A stretch of DNA of 64,000 bases from the NCBI RefSeq assembly GCF_042663585.1, contig NZ_JBHTAN010000006.1:868001-932000 (forward strand), read 5' to 3'. Within the stretch, counting starts at the first letter, position 1, and each line of letters starts with the position of its first letter. Origin of the DNA: Natranaeroarchaeum sp042663585. GTDB lineage: Archaea; Halobacteriota; Halobacteria; Halobacteriales; Natronoarchaeaceae. The translations under genes and the position numbers were made by a program. Positions 8,191 to 17,063 of the stretch are shown piece by piece. Under the pieces are notes generated by a model. That model did no database searches, was not told where the DNA came from, and saw only the letters and a program-made list of their open reading frames with translations.

Positions 8191-9540
8191 TCAGTTCTCG
8201 AGTTTCCCGGCGAGCACTTTCGCCGCCGTGAGGACGGGATCCCAGACCGGGCTGAACGGCGGCGCGTACGCGAGATCGAGATTCTGGAGTTCCGTGACGG
8301 TGAGTGCAGAACTGAGCGCAGTGGCGACGGTGTCGATCCGCTTTGCACCCTCACGACCGACGATACTGGCGCCGAGTACGCGTCCGGTCTCGGTGTCGCC
8401 GACGAGGGTCACCGTCAGTTCCGAACTGCCAGGGTAGTAATGTGGACGCGTCGGAGCGTCGATACTGACGGACACTGGATCGAAGCCGGCTTCTCGGGCC
8501 CGCTCCTCGTCGAGAACACCGGTCCGGGCCGCGCCGAGGTCGAACGCTTTCACGATAGCCGTCCCGGCAATTCCCCCGGTCGGTGTCGGATCGCCCGCGA
8601 CCGTGGTCCCGATGGCCCGTCCGGCGCGGTTTGCGGTGAGCGCCAGCGGGACGTGCTCCGGTTCGCCGGTGACGACGTGTTCGGCCTCGGCACAGTCGCC
8701 GGCCGCGTAGACGTCCTCGTAGTTCGTCCGGCCGTACTCGTCGGTCGCGATAGCACCGGTCGGCCCGAGTTCGATCCCGGCCTCCGCTGCGAGTTCGACG
8801 TTCGGTACGACGCCCACGCCGACGATAACGAGGTCGGCGGCGGCCGACCCGCCCTCGTACTCGATCCCCTCGACGCTTCCATCGCCCGCAAAGCCCTCCA
8901 CGGCCGTGTCGAGGTGCAGATCGACGCCCTGCTCGCGGAGGTGGTCCTCGACGGTCCGGGCCGTCTCCTCGCCGAAGGGCTGGAGCGTCCGGGGTAGCAT
9001 CTCGTAGATCGAGACGTCGAGGCCCCGCTCGACGAGCGCCTCGGCCATCTCGACGCCGACGTAGCCGCCGCCGACAATCGCCGCGCTCGCAGGGTCGGCA
9101 TCGGTGACGTAGCCCTGGATCGCGTCGGCCTCGTCCATACTTCGCAGCGTGAACACGCCGTCGAGATCGAGGCCCTCGAACGGCGGTTCGATCGCTCGCG
9201 CGCCCGTCCCGATTAACAGGGAACCGTAGGGTTGCTCGAACGGTTCGGCACCCGCGCTGACGGTGACCGTTTTCGCCCTGGGGTCGATATCGACGACCTC
9301 GTGGCCGGTTCGCAGGTCGACGTCGCGTTTCTCCCGGAACGTTTCGGGCTCGACCGCGACAAGGTCATCGAGTTCGTCGACCTCGCCTTTCACGTAGTAC
9401 GGCATCCCGCAGGCGGCGTAGGAGACCCACTCTCCCTTCTCGAACACGATTACGTCGAGTTCCGGGTCCTCCCGTTTGGCCTTGCTTGCGGCACTCATCC
9501 CTGCGGCGTCGCCCCCGACGATTACGAACGGATCCTCCAT
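8191..9540 (-). CDS. CoA-disulfide reductase / NADH oxidase family flavoprotein
   Basis: This FAD- and NAD(P)H-dependent enzyme belongs to the group with a single active-site cysteine. The 449-residue protein has an N-terminal FAD motif (IVGGDAAGMSAASKA), the redox cysteine C44 in VSYAACGMPYY, an NAD-binding GGGYVGVEMAEAL segment near 160 and the FAD-closing YAAGDCAEA near 285. A C-terminal dimerisation domain contributes to the active site. The lone cysteine points to CoA-disulfide reductase or NADH oxidase and not to glutathione reductase or lipoamide dehydrogenase. Which of these reactions it performs cannot be read from sequence. Confidence 0.85.
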   Translation of the reverse strand: MEDPFVIVGGDAAGMSAASKAKREDPELDVIVFEKGEWVSYAACGMPYYVKGEVDELDDLVAVEPETFREKRDVDLRTGHEVVDIDPRAKTVTVSAGAEPFEQPYGSLLIGTGARAIEPPFEGLDLDGVFTLRSMDEADAIQGYVTDADPASAAIVGGGYVGVEMAEALVERGLDVSIYEMLPRTLQPFGEETARTVEDHLREQGVDLHLDTAVEGFAGDGSVEGIEYEGGSAAADLVIVGVGVVPNVELAAEAGIELGPTGAIATDEYGRTNYEDVYAAGDCAEAEHVVTGEPEHVPLALTANRAGRAIGTTVAGDPTPTGGIAGTAIVKAFDLGAARTGVLDEERAREAGFDPVSVSIDAPTRPHYYPGSSELTVTLVGDTETGRVLGASIVGREGAKRIDTVATALSSALTVTELQNLDLAYAPPFSPVWDPVLTAAKVLAGKLEN

Positions 9541-9647
9541 ACTGTATACTACGTGGACCTGGATGTAAAGTATTTCGCAGAACTTACAATACTACTGTTT
9601 GAGGTTCGATTACTTCGAAAACAGAATACTCAGCGAGGTCGTGGAGA

Positions 9648-10202
9648 TCAGCGCCGAGCGACGACTGCGAGCGTCTCGGGGCGGTCGTGGACGCGTTCGA
9701 CGGTGAATCCGGCCGCCTCGAACTGCTCGCGCACGTCCTCCGGCCCGAACCGCTCGTCGGGGTCTGGCCCGTCCTCGCCGGTTCCGGTCGCCGACCAGTC
9801 GACGGTGACGACACGGCCACCGGGGCGGAGTACGCGTGCCAGTTCGGCCATCGTCTCGTCGCTGGCGTACTCGTGGTGGGTCATCGTCGAATACGCGCCG
9901 TCGAGTTCGTCGTCGTCGAAGGGAAGCGAATCGACGTTCGCGGCCACCAGTTCGACGTTCTCGGAGACGCCGTTCTCCCGATGGACATCGTGCATCTCGG
10001 ACTGGACGTCGACTCCGTACACCGCTCCGACGAACGGCGCGACGTCGTCGGTGTAAAAGCCCGTCCCCGAACCCAGGTCGGCCACGACGGCGTCGGCGGC
10101 CACGTCGAGCATCTCCAGTAGTTCCTCACGAGAACAGAAGCGATAGCGCGCCGGATCGTCGAGCGCATCGGCACGGTCGACGGGGAAGGTATGAAAACCC
10201 AT
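9648..10202 (-). CDS. Class I SAM-dependent methyltransferase
   Basis: The 184-residue protein has the methyltransferase motif I VVADLGSGTGFYTDDVA near 38-54, an acidic strand-2 end (VYGVDVQSEM), the motif II/III region NVDSLPFDDDELDGAYS and ELARVLRPGGRVVTVDW. This is the UbiE/Methyltransf_11 type, usually acting on small molecules. The product is not identifiable. It lies upstream of the CoA-disulfide reductase-like gene on the same strand, about 107 bases away. Confidence 0.8.
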   Translation of the reverse strand: MGFHTFPVDRADALDDPARYRFCSREELLEMLDVAADAVVADLGSGTGFYTDDVAPFVGAVYGVDVQSEMHDVHRENGVSENVELVAANVDSLPFDDDELDGAYSTMTHHEYASDETMAELARVLRPGGRVVTVDWSATGTGEDGPDPDERFGPEDVREQFEAAGFTVERVHDRPETLAVVARR

Positions 10203-10316
10203 GTAAAGGCATTGTGCGGCGAACGCAAAAGCGTATCCGTTCTGGCATCTGTCAGGTGCTACATATCGGTCGAGACGGCGTTAGTGCCAGAGAGTATTGC
10301 ACTTTATATGCACAAG

Positions 10317-10326
10317 TATTATACTT
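10317..10326 (+). promoter_or_regulatory. TATA-like promoter of the thioredoxin gene
   Basis: TATTATACTT lies 22-31 bases before the ATG at 10348, which supports that start over an in-frame ATG at 10297. A second AT-rich box, TTTATATG at 10303-10310, is just upstream. Confidence 0.45.
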
Positions 10327-10347
10327 CGGAGCGCCGTACTGGGATCT

Positions 10348-10779
10348 ATGAGCAGCGACGACGAACGTGAGCGGATCCGTGAACGAAAGAAAGAGCAACT
10401 GAAACGACAACTCGAAGGCAACGACGCCTCCAGAGAGGAGAGTGCTGGCGATAGCGCCGCCCCCAGCGAGCCGATCCACATCGACGGGTCCGCCGAGTTC
10501 GAGGAGGTCGTCGACTCCTACTCGGTCGTGCTCGTCGACTGCTACGCCGACTGGTGTGGGCCGTGTAAGATGATGGAGCCGGCAATCGAGGCGCTGGCCG
10601 CCGAGACCGACGCAGCAGTAGCGAAAGTCGATGTCGACGCCAACCGGCAACTCGCAGGCCAACTCGGTGCCCAGAGCATTCCGACCCTCCTGCTGTATGC
10701 CGACGGTGACTCCGTCGAGCGGCTTGTCGGCGCACAGGACCGGGGGACGCTCGAATCGCTAATCGAGAAGTACAGTTGA
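10348..10779 (+). CDS. trx: Thioredoxin with charged N-terminal extension
   Basis: This is a cytoplasmic thiol-disulfide oxidoreductase. The 143-residue protein has a C-terminal thioredoxin fold with the active site W-C70-G-P-C73-K and the cis-proline segment SIPTLLLYADGD. The first 45 or so residues are extra to a normal thioredoxin of about 105 residues: a strongly charged predicted helix (RERIRERKKEQLKRQLEG) followed by a Ser/Glu/Ala-rich linker. The helix resembles the start of archaeal PDCD5-type proteins, but that is only a compositional impression. It is transcribed alone, divergent from the methyltransferase gene. Confidence 0.92.
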   Translation: MSSDDERERIRERKKEQLKRQLEGNDASREESAGDSAAPSEPIHIDGSAEFEEVVDSYSVVLVDCYADWCGPCKMMEPAIEALAAETDAAVAKVDVDANRQLAGQLGAQSIPTLLLYADGDSVERLVGAQDRGTLESLIEKYS

Positions 10780-10882
10780 ACAGTAAGCGTCGAGTAGCCA
10801 ATCGGCTGCCACGGCGTGGTGTCCGGACACAACCCTCACGCCGGCGACTTTCGACACATAACAAAGCGCATTTGACCACGGA

Positions 10883-12343
10883 GTGGTAATTTCGTACTCC
10901 GTGTATCGCCCTCCGAACCCGATCCGTCTGCTCATCCTCTGGATCGGGCTAGCGCTCGCACGTGCCGGCCTGATCGACCGCGAGCGTGCGGTGCAGACGA
11001 CCGAACTCGCGTGGCCCCGTATCGTCACTGGGATCGCGCGGATGTCAAAGAACGCGGTCGACGTCGCCCTCGTCGGCGTCGCCGTCGGCACCTCCGCAGT
11101 TGCGGGTGTCGGTTTCGCCGGTCCGTACTGGGGGCTCGCGTTCGCACTCGGCGGCGGCGTCGCCGGTGGATCGATCGCGCTCGTCTCCCAGCGCTACGGC
11201 GCTGATGCCCACGACGAACTGGGGCTTGCGGTACGGTCAAGCGCGCTGCTGGCGACCGTGATTACGATCCCTGTCGCGGCCGTCTTCTGGCTGGTCCCGC
11301 ACACCCTCATCTCCATCCTCTCCAGCAACGAAGCGGCGATAGAGTACGGCGCGACCTACCTCCAGATCGTCGGCTTCGGGGTTCCGTTCGCCGGACTCAA
11401 TCTCGTCGGGAGCCGTGTACTCGTCGGTGCCGACGACGCCTACACAGCCATGCAGGCCCGGGCGGGCGGCGCGATCATGAACATCGCGCTGAGCGCGCTC
11501 CTGATCTTCGGCCTCGATATGGGCGTCGCCGGGGCGGCCGCCGGGACCGTCCTCTCGAACGTCGCCGTCACGGCGGTTTTCGCGATAGGCCTCGTCCGGG
11601 GGCAGTTCCCCGGCATGGGCGCGTTCCCGGTACAGATCGATCCGTTCGGAAGCTACGTTGATCCCGGCACGCTCCACGATCTGGTCGAGATCGGCGTGCC
11701 CGTCGGCGCACGCAACCTCGTCTGGACCGCCGCGGAGTTCCCGATGCTCGGTATCCTCGACATCTTCGGCGAGAACACCGTCGCCGCCTTCGTCATCGCC
11801 CGCCGCATCTGGGGCATCATGAACGCGCCCGGGTGGGGCTTCGGCCTCGCATCGTCGAGTCTCGTCGGACAGGCGCTCGGCAAGAACGACGAGCGGACCG
11901 CGACGGCCTACGGAAACGACATCATCGTCTTCTCGGTCGTGACCTACATGTTTTCGGCGGTCATCATCGCCATCTTCGCCGGGGACATCGTCGTCCTGTT
12001 CGCCGAGGACTCGACGAGCGGCGAGATCCCGATTGCAATCGACCTGGTCTACGCCGCCTGTGTGGCGGTGGTGTTCGCCGGCGTCTCCAGCGGCGCGGCC
12101 GGCCCGCTGGACGCCAGCGGCGACACCCGGGTCCCCTTCCTCAGCCAGTTCCTCGGGATGTTCGGCGTCTCCATCCCGCTTGCCTACCTCGGTGCGACGA
12201 CCTCGCTCGGCTACTGGGGGCTGTATCTGGCGTTCCTCGCGGAGACCACGGTTCCCGCGGCGATCAACTACTGGCGCTTCCGGACGGGCAAGTGGAAGCG
12301 AATCAGTAAAGCGTATCGTCCGGACGTCACCGCAGACGACTGA
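10883..12343 (+). CDS. MATE family efflux transporter
   Basis: This is a cation-coupled multidrug/toxin exporter of the MATE fold. The 486-residue protein has about 12 hydrophobic segments in two repeated bundles, with family-like loops RMSKNAVDVALVGVAVGT and RRIWGIMNAPGWGFGLASSSLVGQALG at equivalent positions in the two halves. The start is uncertain: the first in-frame codon is GTG at 10883 and another GTG lies at 10901. The substrate is unknown. Confidence 0.88.
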   Translation: MVISYSVYRPPNPIRLLILWIGLALARAGLIDRERAVQTTELAWPRIVTGIARMSKNAVDVALVGVAVGTSAVAGVGFAGPYWGLAFALGGGVAGGSIALVSQRYGADAHDELGLAVRSSALLATVITIPVAAVFWLVPHTLISILSSNEAAIEYGATYLQIVGFGVPFAGLNLVGSRVLVGADDAYTAMQARAGGAIMNIALSALLIFGLDMGVAGAAAGTVLSNVAVTAVFAIGLVRGQFPGMGAFPVQIDPFGSYVDPGTLHDLVEIGVPVGARNLVWTAAEFPMLGILDIFGENTVAAFVIARRIWGIMNAPGWGFGLASSSLVGQALGKNDERTATAYGNDIIVFSVVTYMFSAVIIAIFAGDIVVLFAEDSTSGEIPIAIDLVYAACVAVVFAGVSSGAAGPLDASGDTRVPFLSQFLGMFGVSIPLAYLGATTSLGYWGLYLAFLAETTVPAAINYWRFRTGKWKRISKAYRPDVTADD

Positions 12344-12413
12344 TCGCAGTCGTCCCATCCGGTCGCATTGGCCCCACCACAACGACTACACTCTGCCGGT
12401 TTGATGATCCTGT

Positions 12414-12902
12414 ATGGTCCGAACAAGTGCGTTCATGACCGAGGATGTCGAGACGGTGCATCGGGACGACCGCGTCGACGAGGTGCTCGAACGCCTCGCA
12501 AAGGCCGACTTCGAGGGGTACCCGGTCGTCGACGACGACGACCAGGTCGTCGGCATCGTCACGCAGACCGATCTGGTACAGTTGTTTCGCAGTAAAGACC
12601 GGATCGTCTGGATCCCCATCGGCGTCCCGCCCTTCAGCGAGACGCTGACATACGGCTTCGACCTCTCGCTCGACGAACTCGACATCGGCATCGACGCCGC
12701 GAGGGCCGCCCGCAAACCGATTCACGAGATCATGACCGAGGACGTTGTGACGGTCGAACCCGACACCGACCTCGACGAGGTCATCGAACTGCTCACCGAC
12801 GAGACGCGAGATATCAACCGCCTCCCGGTCGTCGAGGACGACCTGATCGTCGGCATCGTTACCCGAGAGGATGCCCTGCGGGCGGTGCGTGACGAGACGT
12901 AG
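12414..12902 (+). CDS. Two-CBS-domain protein
   Basis: The 162-residue soluble protein consists of a Bateman pair. The first CBS domain is at about 8-60 (FMTEDVETVHRDDRVDEVL ... YPVVDDDDQVVGIVTQTDL) and the second at about 105-158 (IMTEDVVTVEPDTDLDEVI ... RLPVVEDDLIVGIVTREDAL), with a linker of about 45 residues between them. CBS pairs bind adenine nucleotides or related ligands as energy or metabolite sensors. No effector domain is attached, so it probably acts through a partner. It converges on the unknown gene 12904-13605 with one base between the stops. Confidence 0.88.
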   Translation: MVRTSAFMTEDVETVHRDDRVDEVLERLAKADFEGYPVVDDDDQVVGIVTQTDLVQLFRSKDRIVWIPIGVPPFSETLTYGFDLSLDELDIGIDAARAARKPIHEIMTEDVVTVEPDTDLDEVIELLTDETRDINRLPVVEDDLIVGIVTREDALRAVRDET

Positions 12903-12903
12903 G

Positions 12904-13605
12904 CTAGAACTTCCGATCGACGGTTCGGGTTGCTCGCTCGACGACGGTCGACTCCGCGCGGGTGATCGACCGGACGGCTTCGTCGGTGTACTCCAGTGTC
13001 ACGCTCGGCATCCCACTGGTCAGCACGCTCGCAAGCGATCCCTCGATGACTGTTCCGGGGTCGAACGTCGCAGTGAACTGGAACGCGTCCGCTTCGGTCC
13101 GCAACGGCCCGGCAAACCGGAACTGGTCGTCGACAAAGGTCCGTGCTTCGTCGTGAGTGAACACGTCTCGGACGGCGGGCCAGAACGCCGATCTGTCGCT
13201 CTCGACGAGCGGTGCCATCGCGTCGCCGAGGCGGAGTTGGCGTTCTACGAGTCGGTCCTCTATCTCGTTCCGGCGCGACGGATCGACGTCTTTCCGGAGG
13301 GCGTCTAGATACGCGTCCTGGGTGAGTATCGGATCCCGGTACTCCTCTCCGGTCGCTGTCGGATCGGCGGCGTACTCCAGTACGACCTCGAACTGGTCGA
13401 CGATCTGATCACGATACTCCGATAGCTCCGGCCCGACGACCTTGCGGTCGAACGCCTCCGAGTTCTGTACGATCCGATCGACGACCGATCCTGACACGCC
13501 CCGACTCCCAGTCAGCACCCGCGAGACGCTGAACTGCGCTCTGGTGGCCTCGATAGCGTCGTCGACGAACCGTTCGAAACCCCTGAGTGCCGCCTGTTCG
13601 GTCAT
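12904..13605 (-). CDS. Conserved haloarchaeal-type protein of unknown function
   Basis: I do not recognise this 233-residue acidic protein. It is soluble, with no signal peptide. The N-terminal half is helical (QAALRGFERFVDDAIEAT; RRNEIEDRLVERQLRLGDA). The C-terminal half looks like alternating beta strands (FQFTATFDPGTVIEGSLAS; MPSVTLEYTDEAVRSI). The ATG at 13605 is chosen because the residues upstream (from 13647) are atypical. No function can be assigned from its neighbours. Confidence 0.7.
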   Translation of the reverse strand: MTEQAALRGFERFVDDAIEATRAQFSVSRVLTGSRGVSGSVVDRIVQNSEAFDRKVVGPELSEYRDQIVDQFEVVLEYAADPTATGEEYRDPILTQDAYLDALRKDVDPSRRNEIEDRLVERQLRLGDAMAPLVESDRSAFWPAVRDVFTHDEARTFVDDQFRFAGPLRTEADAFQFTATFDPGTVIEGSLASVLTSGMPSVTLEYTDEAVRSITRAESTVVERATRTVDRKF

Positions 13606-13762
13606 TACCGAGAGACAGGACGGCAACGGCTTCAATGCCTCGGCCACGACAGCGCTACTGATCGCCGCCAGCGCAGTCCGATCGCAGGTAATTCTGGCTT
13701 ATCAGTCGGCCTCGGCGAACAGGCCGTTTCTAACTAACCCCGTTCGCCGACAGCACGTATGC

Positions 13763-14224
13763 ATGGCCGAAGGGCAGTCCTCCCCAGCGGCTGGTGAATC
13801 ACGGACGCCACAGACCGCGGAAACGAGCGGCTACGGCATCACGGTCACTATCCTCGGTGCGGTCCTGCTGGCGCTGGCGTACTACGGCGTCGTCGCGATC
13901 CAGGAGGGGCGGATGATCGGCGAGGCACTGCCCGAACCGTTCTATTTCCTCGCAGTTGCGTTTCTGTTCGTCATGGAGTTGCTCAACAGCCGGCATCTCG
14001 GCTCGCTCGGCTTCCTGCGAGCCATCGCCTTCGCCGCTATCTACGGCGCGCTGTTCGTCTTCGCCGTCGAGGGCGGGCAGTATCTCTGGGAAGAACCGTC
14101 GGTTGCGCTAGAGGGGTACGTCGGCGTCACGGTGCTTGCAGTCGCGCTCGTCGCCGCCGCGCTCGTCTACGTCGGCTATCTGACGGTCGTCGAGACGCGT
14201 GCGGGCCGAGTACAAGCCGAGTAG
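13763..14224 (+). CDS. Small four-helix membrane protein, unknown
   Basis: The 153-residue protein has a polar N-terminal tail of about 25 residues and four hydrophobic segments (about 27-45, 57-72, 82-100 and 122-145) with short loops. I see no recognisable family motif. It starts at the ATG at 13763, after an AT-richer stretch that could hold its promoter (CTTATCAG near 13697). It converges on nucS with a 10-base gap. Confidence 0.65.
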   Translation: MAEGQSSPAAGESRTPQTAETSGYGITVTILGAVLLALAYYGVVAIQEGRMIGEALPEPFYFLAVAFLFVMELLNSRHLGSLGFLRAIAFAAIYGALFVFAVEGGQYLWEEPSVALEGYVGVTVLAVALVAAALVYVGYLTVVETRAGRVQAE

Positions 14225-14234
14225 TCGAGGTTCG

Positions 14235-14975
14235 TTACTCGCGGGGGGCCGCCGAGACGAACTCCAGTCCGTTTCGCTCCAGGAGCTCTGCTGCGCGGTC
14301 AGTCACCGACGGTGAGACGAGGATCCCGCGGATCTCGGCGTCGTCGTGGAGATCACGCCGGAGCGCGTCGACGTACCGCCCGAGTTGGCCGACCGCGTCC
14401 GGACCTACGCGCTTTCGCTTGAGTTCGACCGCGACGGTCCGGCCGTCGCTATCCTCGCCGAAGATGTCGATTGCGCCCGCGGCGGTGTCGCGCTCGGTCG
14501 CGAGCGGCGTAAAGCCCGGTTCGACGAGTTCCGGATCGTCCAGGATGCGATTTCGGAGATCCTCCTCGGTGCCGTCGAGGGTGAGTTCGGTGGCGTCCTC
14601 GACGGCAAAGGTCGACACCTGAGCGATCTGCTCGAACCGGACCACCAGTCGCTCGTCCGGGGTCGAGCGCTCGCTTTCGAGGACGAGTCGGTCCTCAGCG
14701 ACGCCAGCCTCGTGAGTACAGCCTGGTGGTTGCCAGTTGACCGGTTGCTGGCTCTCGTCGGTGTGGACGAGAATCGAGCCGTCGGGCTTGCACATGACGT
14801 GGCGGTCACCGAGTCCGAGCGTCGAGGACGCCCGGCCGTCGTACTCGACGGTACAGCGGCCAAAGAGCGTCACTAGCCGTTCGGCCTCGAATCCGCTTTC
14901 GACCGCCTCCGTGGCGGCGTCCAGCGAGGGGTCGACGAGGGTGTTGATCACCGAGTCTCCGTCCGTCCCTGTCAC
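14235..14975 (-). CDS. nucS: Mismatch-specific endonuclease NucS/EndoMS
   Basis: Cuts both strands at mismatched DNA in a RecB-like nuclease fold, working with the PCNA clamp. The 246-residue protein has the family's two-domain layout. The C-terminal catalytic core shows D170 (GAIDIFGED), E184-L-K186 (VAVELKRKRVG), and Q197 with Y201 in AVGQLGRYVD, matching the D-ExK-Q pattern. The first codon is GTG at 14975, placed 20-30 bases after a good TATA box, consistent with a leaderless transcript. Having both NucS and MutS in one window is notable. Confidence 0.93.
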   Translation of the reverse strand: MTGTDGDSVINTLVDPSLDAATEAVESGFEAERLVTLFGRCTVEYDGRASSTLGLGDRHVMCKPDGSILVHTDESQQPVNWQPPGCTHEAGVAEDRLVLESERSTPDERLVVRFEQIAQVSTFAVEDATELTLDGTEEDLRNRILDDPELVEPGFTPLATERDTAAGAIDIFGEDSDGRTVAVELKRKRVGPDAVGQLGRYVDALRRDLHDDAEIRGILVSPSVTDRAAELLERNGLEFVSAAPRE

Positions 14976-14994
14976 TGGTTCCGGTTACGCGTTC

Positions 14995-15005
14995 GAGTAT
15001 AAAAA
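14995..15005 (-). promoter_or_regulatory. TATA box of nucS, possibly shared with gltX
   Basis: The minus-strand reading TTTTTATACTC lies 20-30 bases before the nucS GTG. The plus-strand reading GAGTATAAAAA could serve gltX, giving it a leader of about 40 bases. The two genes are divergent with only 94 bases between them. Confidence 0.5.
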
Positions 15006-15069
15006 CGGCCCGTTCGTCGTCGCCGACAATCCACGGCAGTTTTGACGCCGCGCCCAGTATCGACCGGTA

Positions 15070-16797
15070 ATGAACGACGAACTCCGCGAACGGGTCGAGC
15101 GGGCAGTCGAGAAACACGCGCTGATAAACGCCGTGAAACACGAAAGCGACGCGGACGTCGGCGCCATCATGGGGCCGCTGATGGGCGAGAACCCCGAGTT
15201 CCGCGAGCACGGCGACGAGATCCCCGGTATCGCGGGCGGCGTCATCGCCGAGGTGAACGGACTCGATACTGACGAGCGACGGGAGCGACTCGCCAACCTT
15301 GCTCCCGAGGAACTCGAAGAACTGGAAAGCGAGGACGAGGAGGACGAACAGGTCCTGCCCGACCTCCCCCGTGCAGAGGAGTACGACGAGATCAAGATGC
15401 GCGTCGCTCCGAACCCGAACGGTCCGTGGCACATGGGTCACGCCCGGATGCCAGCCGTAATCGGGACGTACAAAGAACTGTACGATGGCTGGTTCTGCGT
15501 CCGCTTCGACGACACGGACCCCGAAACCAAGCGGCCAGACCTCGACGCCTACGACGAGATACTCGACGCTATCGAGTATCTCGTCTTCGAACCGGACGCG
15601 GTCTACCGCGCTAGCGACCGCGTCGAGACCTACTACGAGCACGCCCGTGACCTGATCGACAACGGCGGGGCGTACACCTGCTCCTGTCCCGGCGAGGAGT
15701 TCTCCGCGCTGAAAAACGACGCGAAGCCCTGCCCGCACCGCGACAAGGACGTTGAGACGATCCACGAGGAGTTCGACGAGATGGTCGAGGGCGAGTACGA
15801 GAGCGGCGAAATGGTCCTGCGCGTCAAGACCGACATCGAGCACAAAAACCCCGCACTCCGGGACTGGGTCGGCTTCCGGATGATCGACACGCCCCACCCC
15901 CGCGAGGAGGCCAGCGAGTACCGCTGCTGGCCGATGCTCGACTTCCAGAGCGGCATCGACGACCACCTGCTCGGCATGACCCACATCATCCGCGGGATCG
16001 ACCTGCAGGACTCGGCCAAACGCCAGCGCTTCGTCTACGATTACTTCGACTGGGAGTACCCGGAGGTCCTCCACTGGGGTCACGTCCAGATCGACGAGTA
16101 CGACGTCCCGATGTCGACGTCTTCGATCAAGGAACTGATCGACGAGGGCGAACTCGACGGCTGGGACGACCCGCGCGCGCCCACGATAGCTAGCGTTCGC
16201 CGACGGGGGATTCAGGGCGAGGCCATCACCGACGCGATGGTCGAACTCGGCATCTCCACAAGCAACGTCGACCTCGCGATGTCGAGCGTCTACTCCAAGA
16301 ACCGAGATATCATCGACGACGAGGCGGACCGGGCCTTCTTCGTCCGCGATGGCGTCGAGGTGCCGCTCACTGGCTCCGGACCGGACACTGCGACCCCGCC
16401 GCTTCACCCCGACCACGAGGACCGCGGCACTCGCGATATCCCCGTCGGTCAGGCCGTACTGATCGAACCCGATGACCGCCCGGACCACGAGGAGCGCGTC
16501 TGGCTGAAAGGCCTGGGTTGCGTGAAACACACCCGCGATAGCTTCCAGTTCACCGGCGACGACATCGATGCCGTGCGCGAGGAAGGCGTCGACGTGATCC
16601 ACTGGGTGCCGGCCGCCGAATCCGTCCCCGTCCGGATGCGCACGATGGGGGGCGATATCTCCGGCCGTGCCGAACCCGGCTTCGCCGAGCGAGCGCCCGA
16701 CGAAATCCTCCAGTTCGAGCGCGTGGGCTTCGTCCGCGTCGACGATATCGACCCCGCTGGCGAAGCGGAGGCAGTCGTCTACTACACCCACTCCTGA
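15070..16797 (+). CDS. gltX: Glutamyl-tRNA synthetase (archaeal type)
   Basis: Charges tRNA-Glu, and usually also tRNA-Gln in archaea that use the transamidation route. The 575-residue protein has an archaeal N-terminal extension of about 100 residues. The class I signatures follow: APNPNGPWHMGHAR (HIGH-like, near residue 120) and VPMSTSSIK (KMSKS-like, near 350). The C-terminal part is the beta-barrel anticodon-binding domain of the archaeal/eukaryotic GlxRS type. Cysteines in YTCSCPGEEF and KPCPHRDK may bind zinc. tRNA-Lys follows 78 bases downstream. Confidence 0.96.
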   Translation: MNDELRERVERAVEKHALINAVKHESDADVGAIMGPLMGENPEFREHGDEIPGIAGGVIAEVNGLDTDERRERLANLAPEELEELESEDEEDEQVLPDLPRAEEYDEIKMRVAPNPNGPWHMGHARMPAVIGTYKELYDGWFCVRFDDTDPETKRPDLDAYDEILDAIEYLVFEPDAVYRASDRVETYYEHARDLIDNGGAYTCSCPGEEFSALKNDAKPCPHRDKDVETIHEEFDEMVEGEYESGEMVLRVKTDIEHKNPALRDWVGFRMIDTPHPREEASEYRCWPMLDFQSGIDDHLLGMTHIIRGIDLQDSAKRQRFVYDYFDWEYPEVLHWGHVQIDEYDVPMSTSSIKELIDEGELDGWDDPRAPTIASVRRRGIQGEAITDAMVELGISTSNVDLAMSSVYSKNRDIIDDEADRAFFVRDGVEVPLTGSGPDTATPPLHPDHEDRGTRDIPVGQAVLIEPDDRPDHEERVWLKGLGCVKHTRDSFQFTGDDIDAVREEGVDVIHWVPAAESVPVRMRTMGGDISGRAEPGFAERAPDEILQFERVGFVRVDDIDPAGEAEAVVYYTHS

Positions 16798-16875
16798 GAA
16801 GGCCACAAACTGCCCGCCGGACCGACCTGTAAACGTAACGTATTTCACTATACCCCGGCAACTTCGGGGTACGTT

Positions 16876-16949
16876 GGGCCGGTAGCTCAGTCCGGCAGAG
16901 CGTCTGACTCTTAATCAGACGGTCGCGCGTTCAAATCGCGTCCGGCCCG
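16876..16949 (+). tRNA. tRNA-Lys (anticodon CTT)
   Basis: A full cloverleaf of 74 bases. The acceptor stem is GGGCCGG with CCGGCCC, the discriminator is G at 16949, the D-arm is around TAGCTCAG, and the anticodon stem TCTGA/TCAGA encloses the loop CTCTTAA with anticodon CTT at 16910-16912. The T-arm loop is TTCAAAT. CCA is not encoded. It reads lysine AAG. A degenerate copy of its 3' end lies about 90 bases downstream (see the repeat feature). Confidence 0.97.
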
Positions 16950-16990
16950 CTTCTGTGAGGAACAGTTCGTGACGAGCGAAGCGGATAGAG

Positions 16991-17063
16991 CGATTTGAAT
17001 CAGAACAGAAAGGCGCAGCGAAGCGAGCATTTCTGGGCGTGGTTCGCAATCGCGCCCGGCCCG
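16991..17063 (+). repeat. Hairpin plus degenerate tRNA-Lys 3'-end copy
   Basis: An imperfect inverted repeat pairs 16991-17011 (CGATTTGAATCAG...CAGAAA) with 17030-17052 (TTTCTG...GGTTCGCAATCG) around a loop containing GCGCAGCGA at 17013-17021. The 5' arm holds the reverse complement of the tRNA T-loop. The 3' arm continues directly into GTTCGCAATCGCGCCCGGCCCG (ending at 17063), which differs from the tRNA-Lys 3' end at 16929-16949 by one inserted base and about two changes. TTTT follows at 17064-17067. The same architecture occurs behind tRNA-Trp. Confidence 0.8.

Noticed and set aside
14806..16848. Long open frame (680 codons) on the minus strand opposite gltX
   Set aside because: It is the shadow of a high-GC gene. 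The sense strand encodes a complete glutamyl-tRNA synthetase with all motifs, and the antisense protein has no family features.
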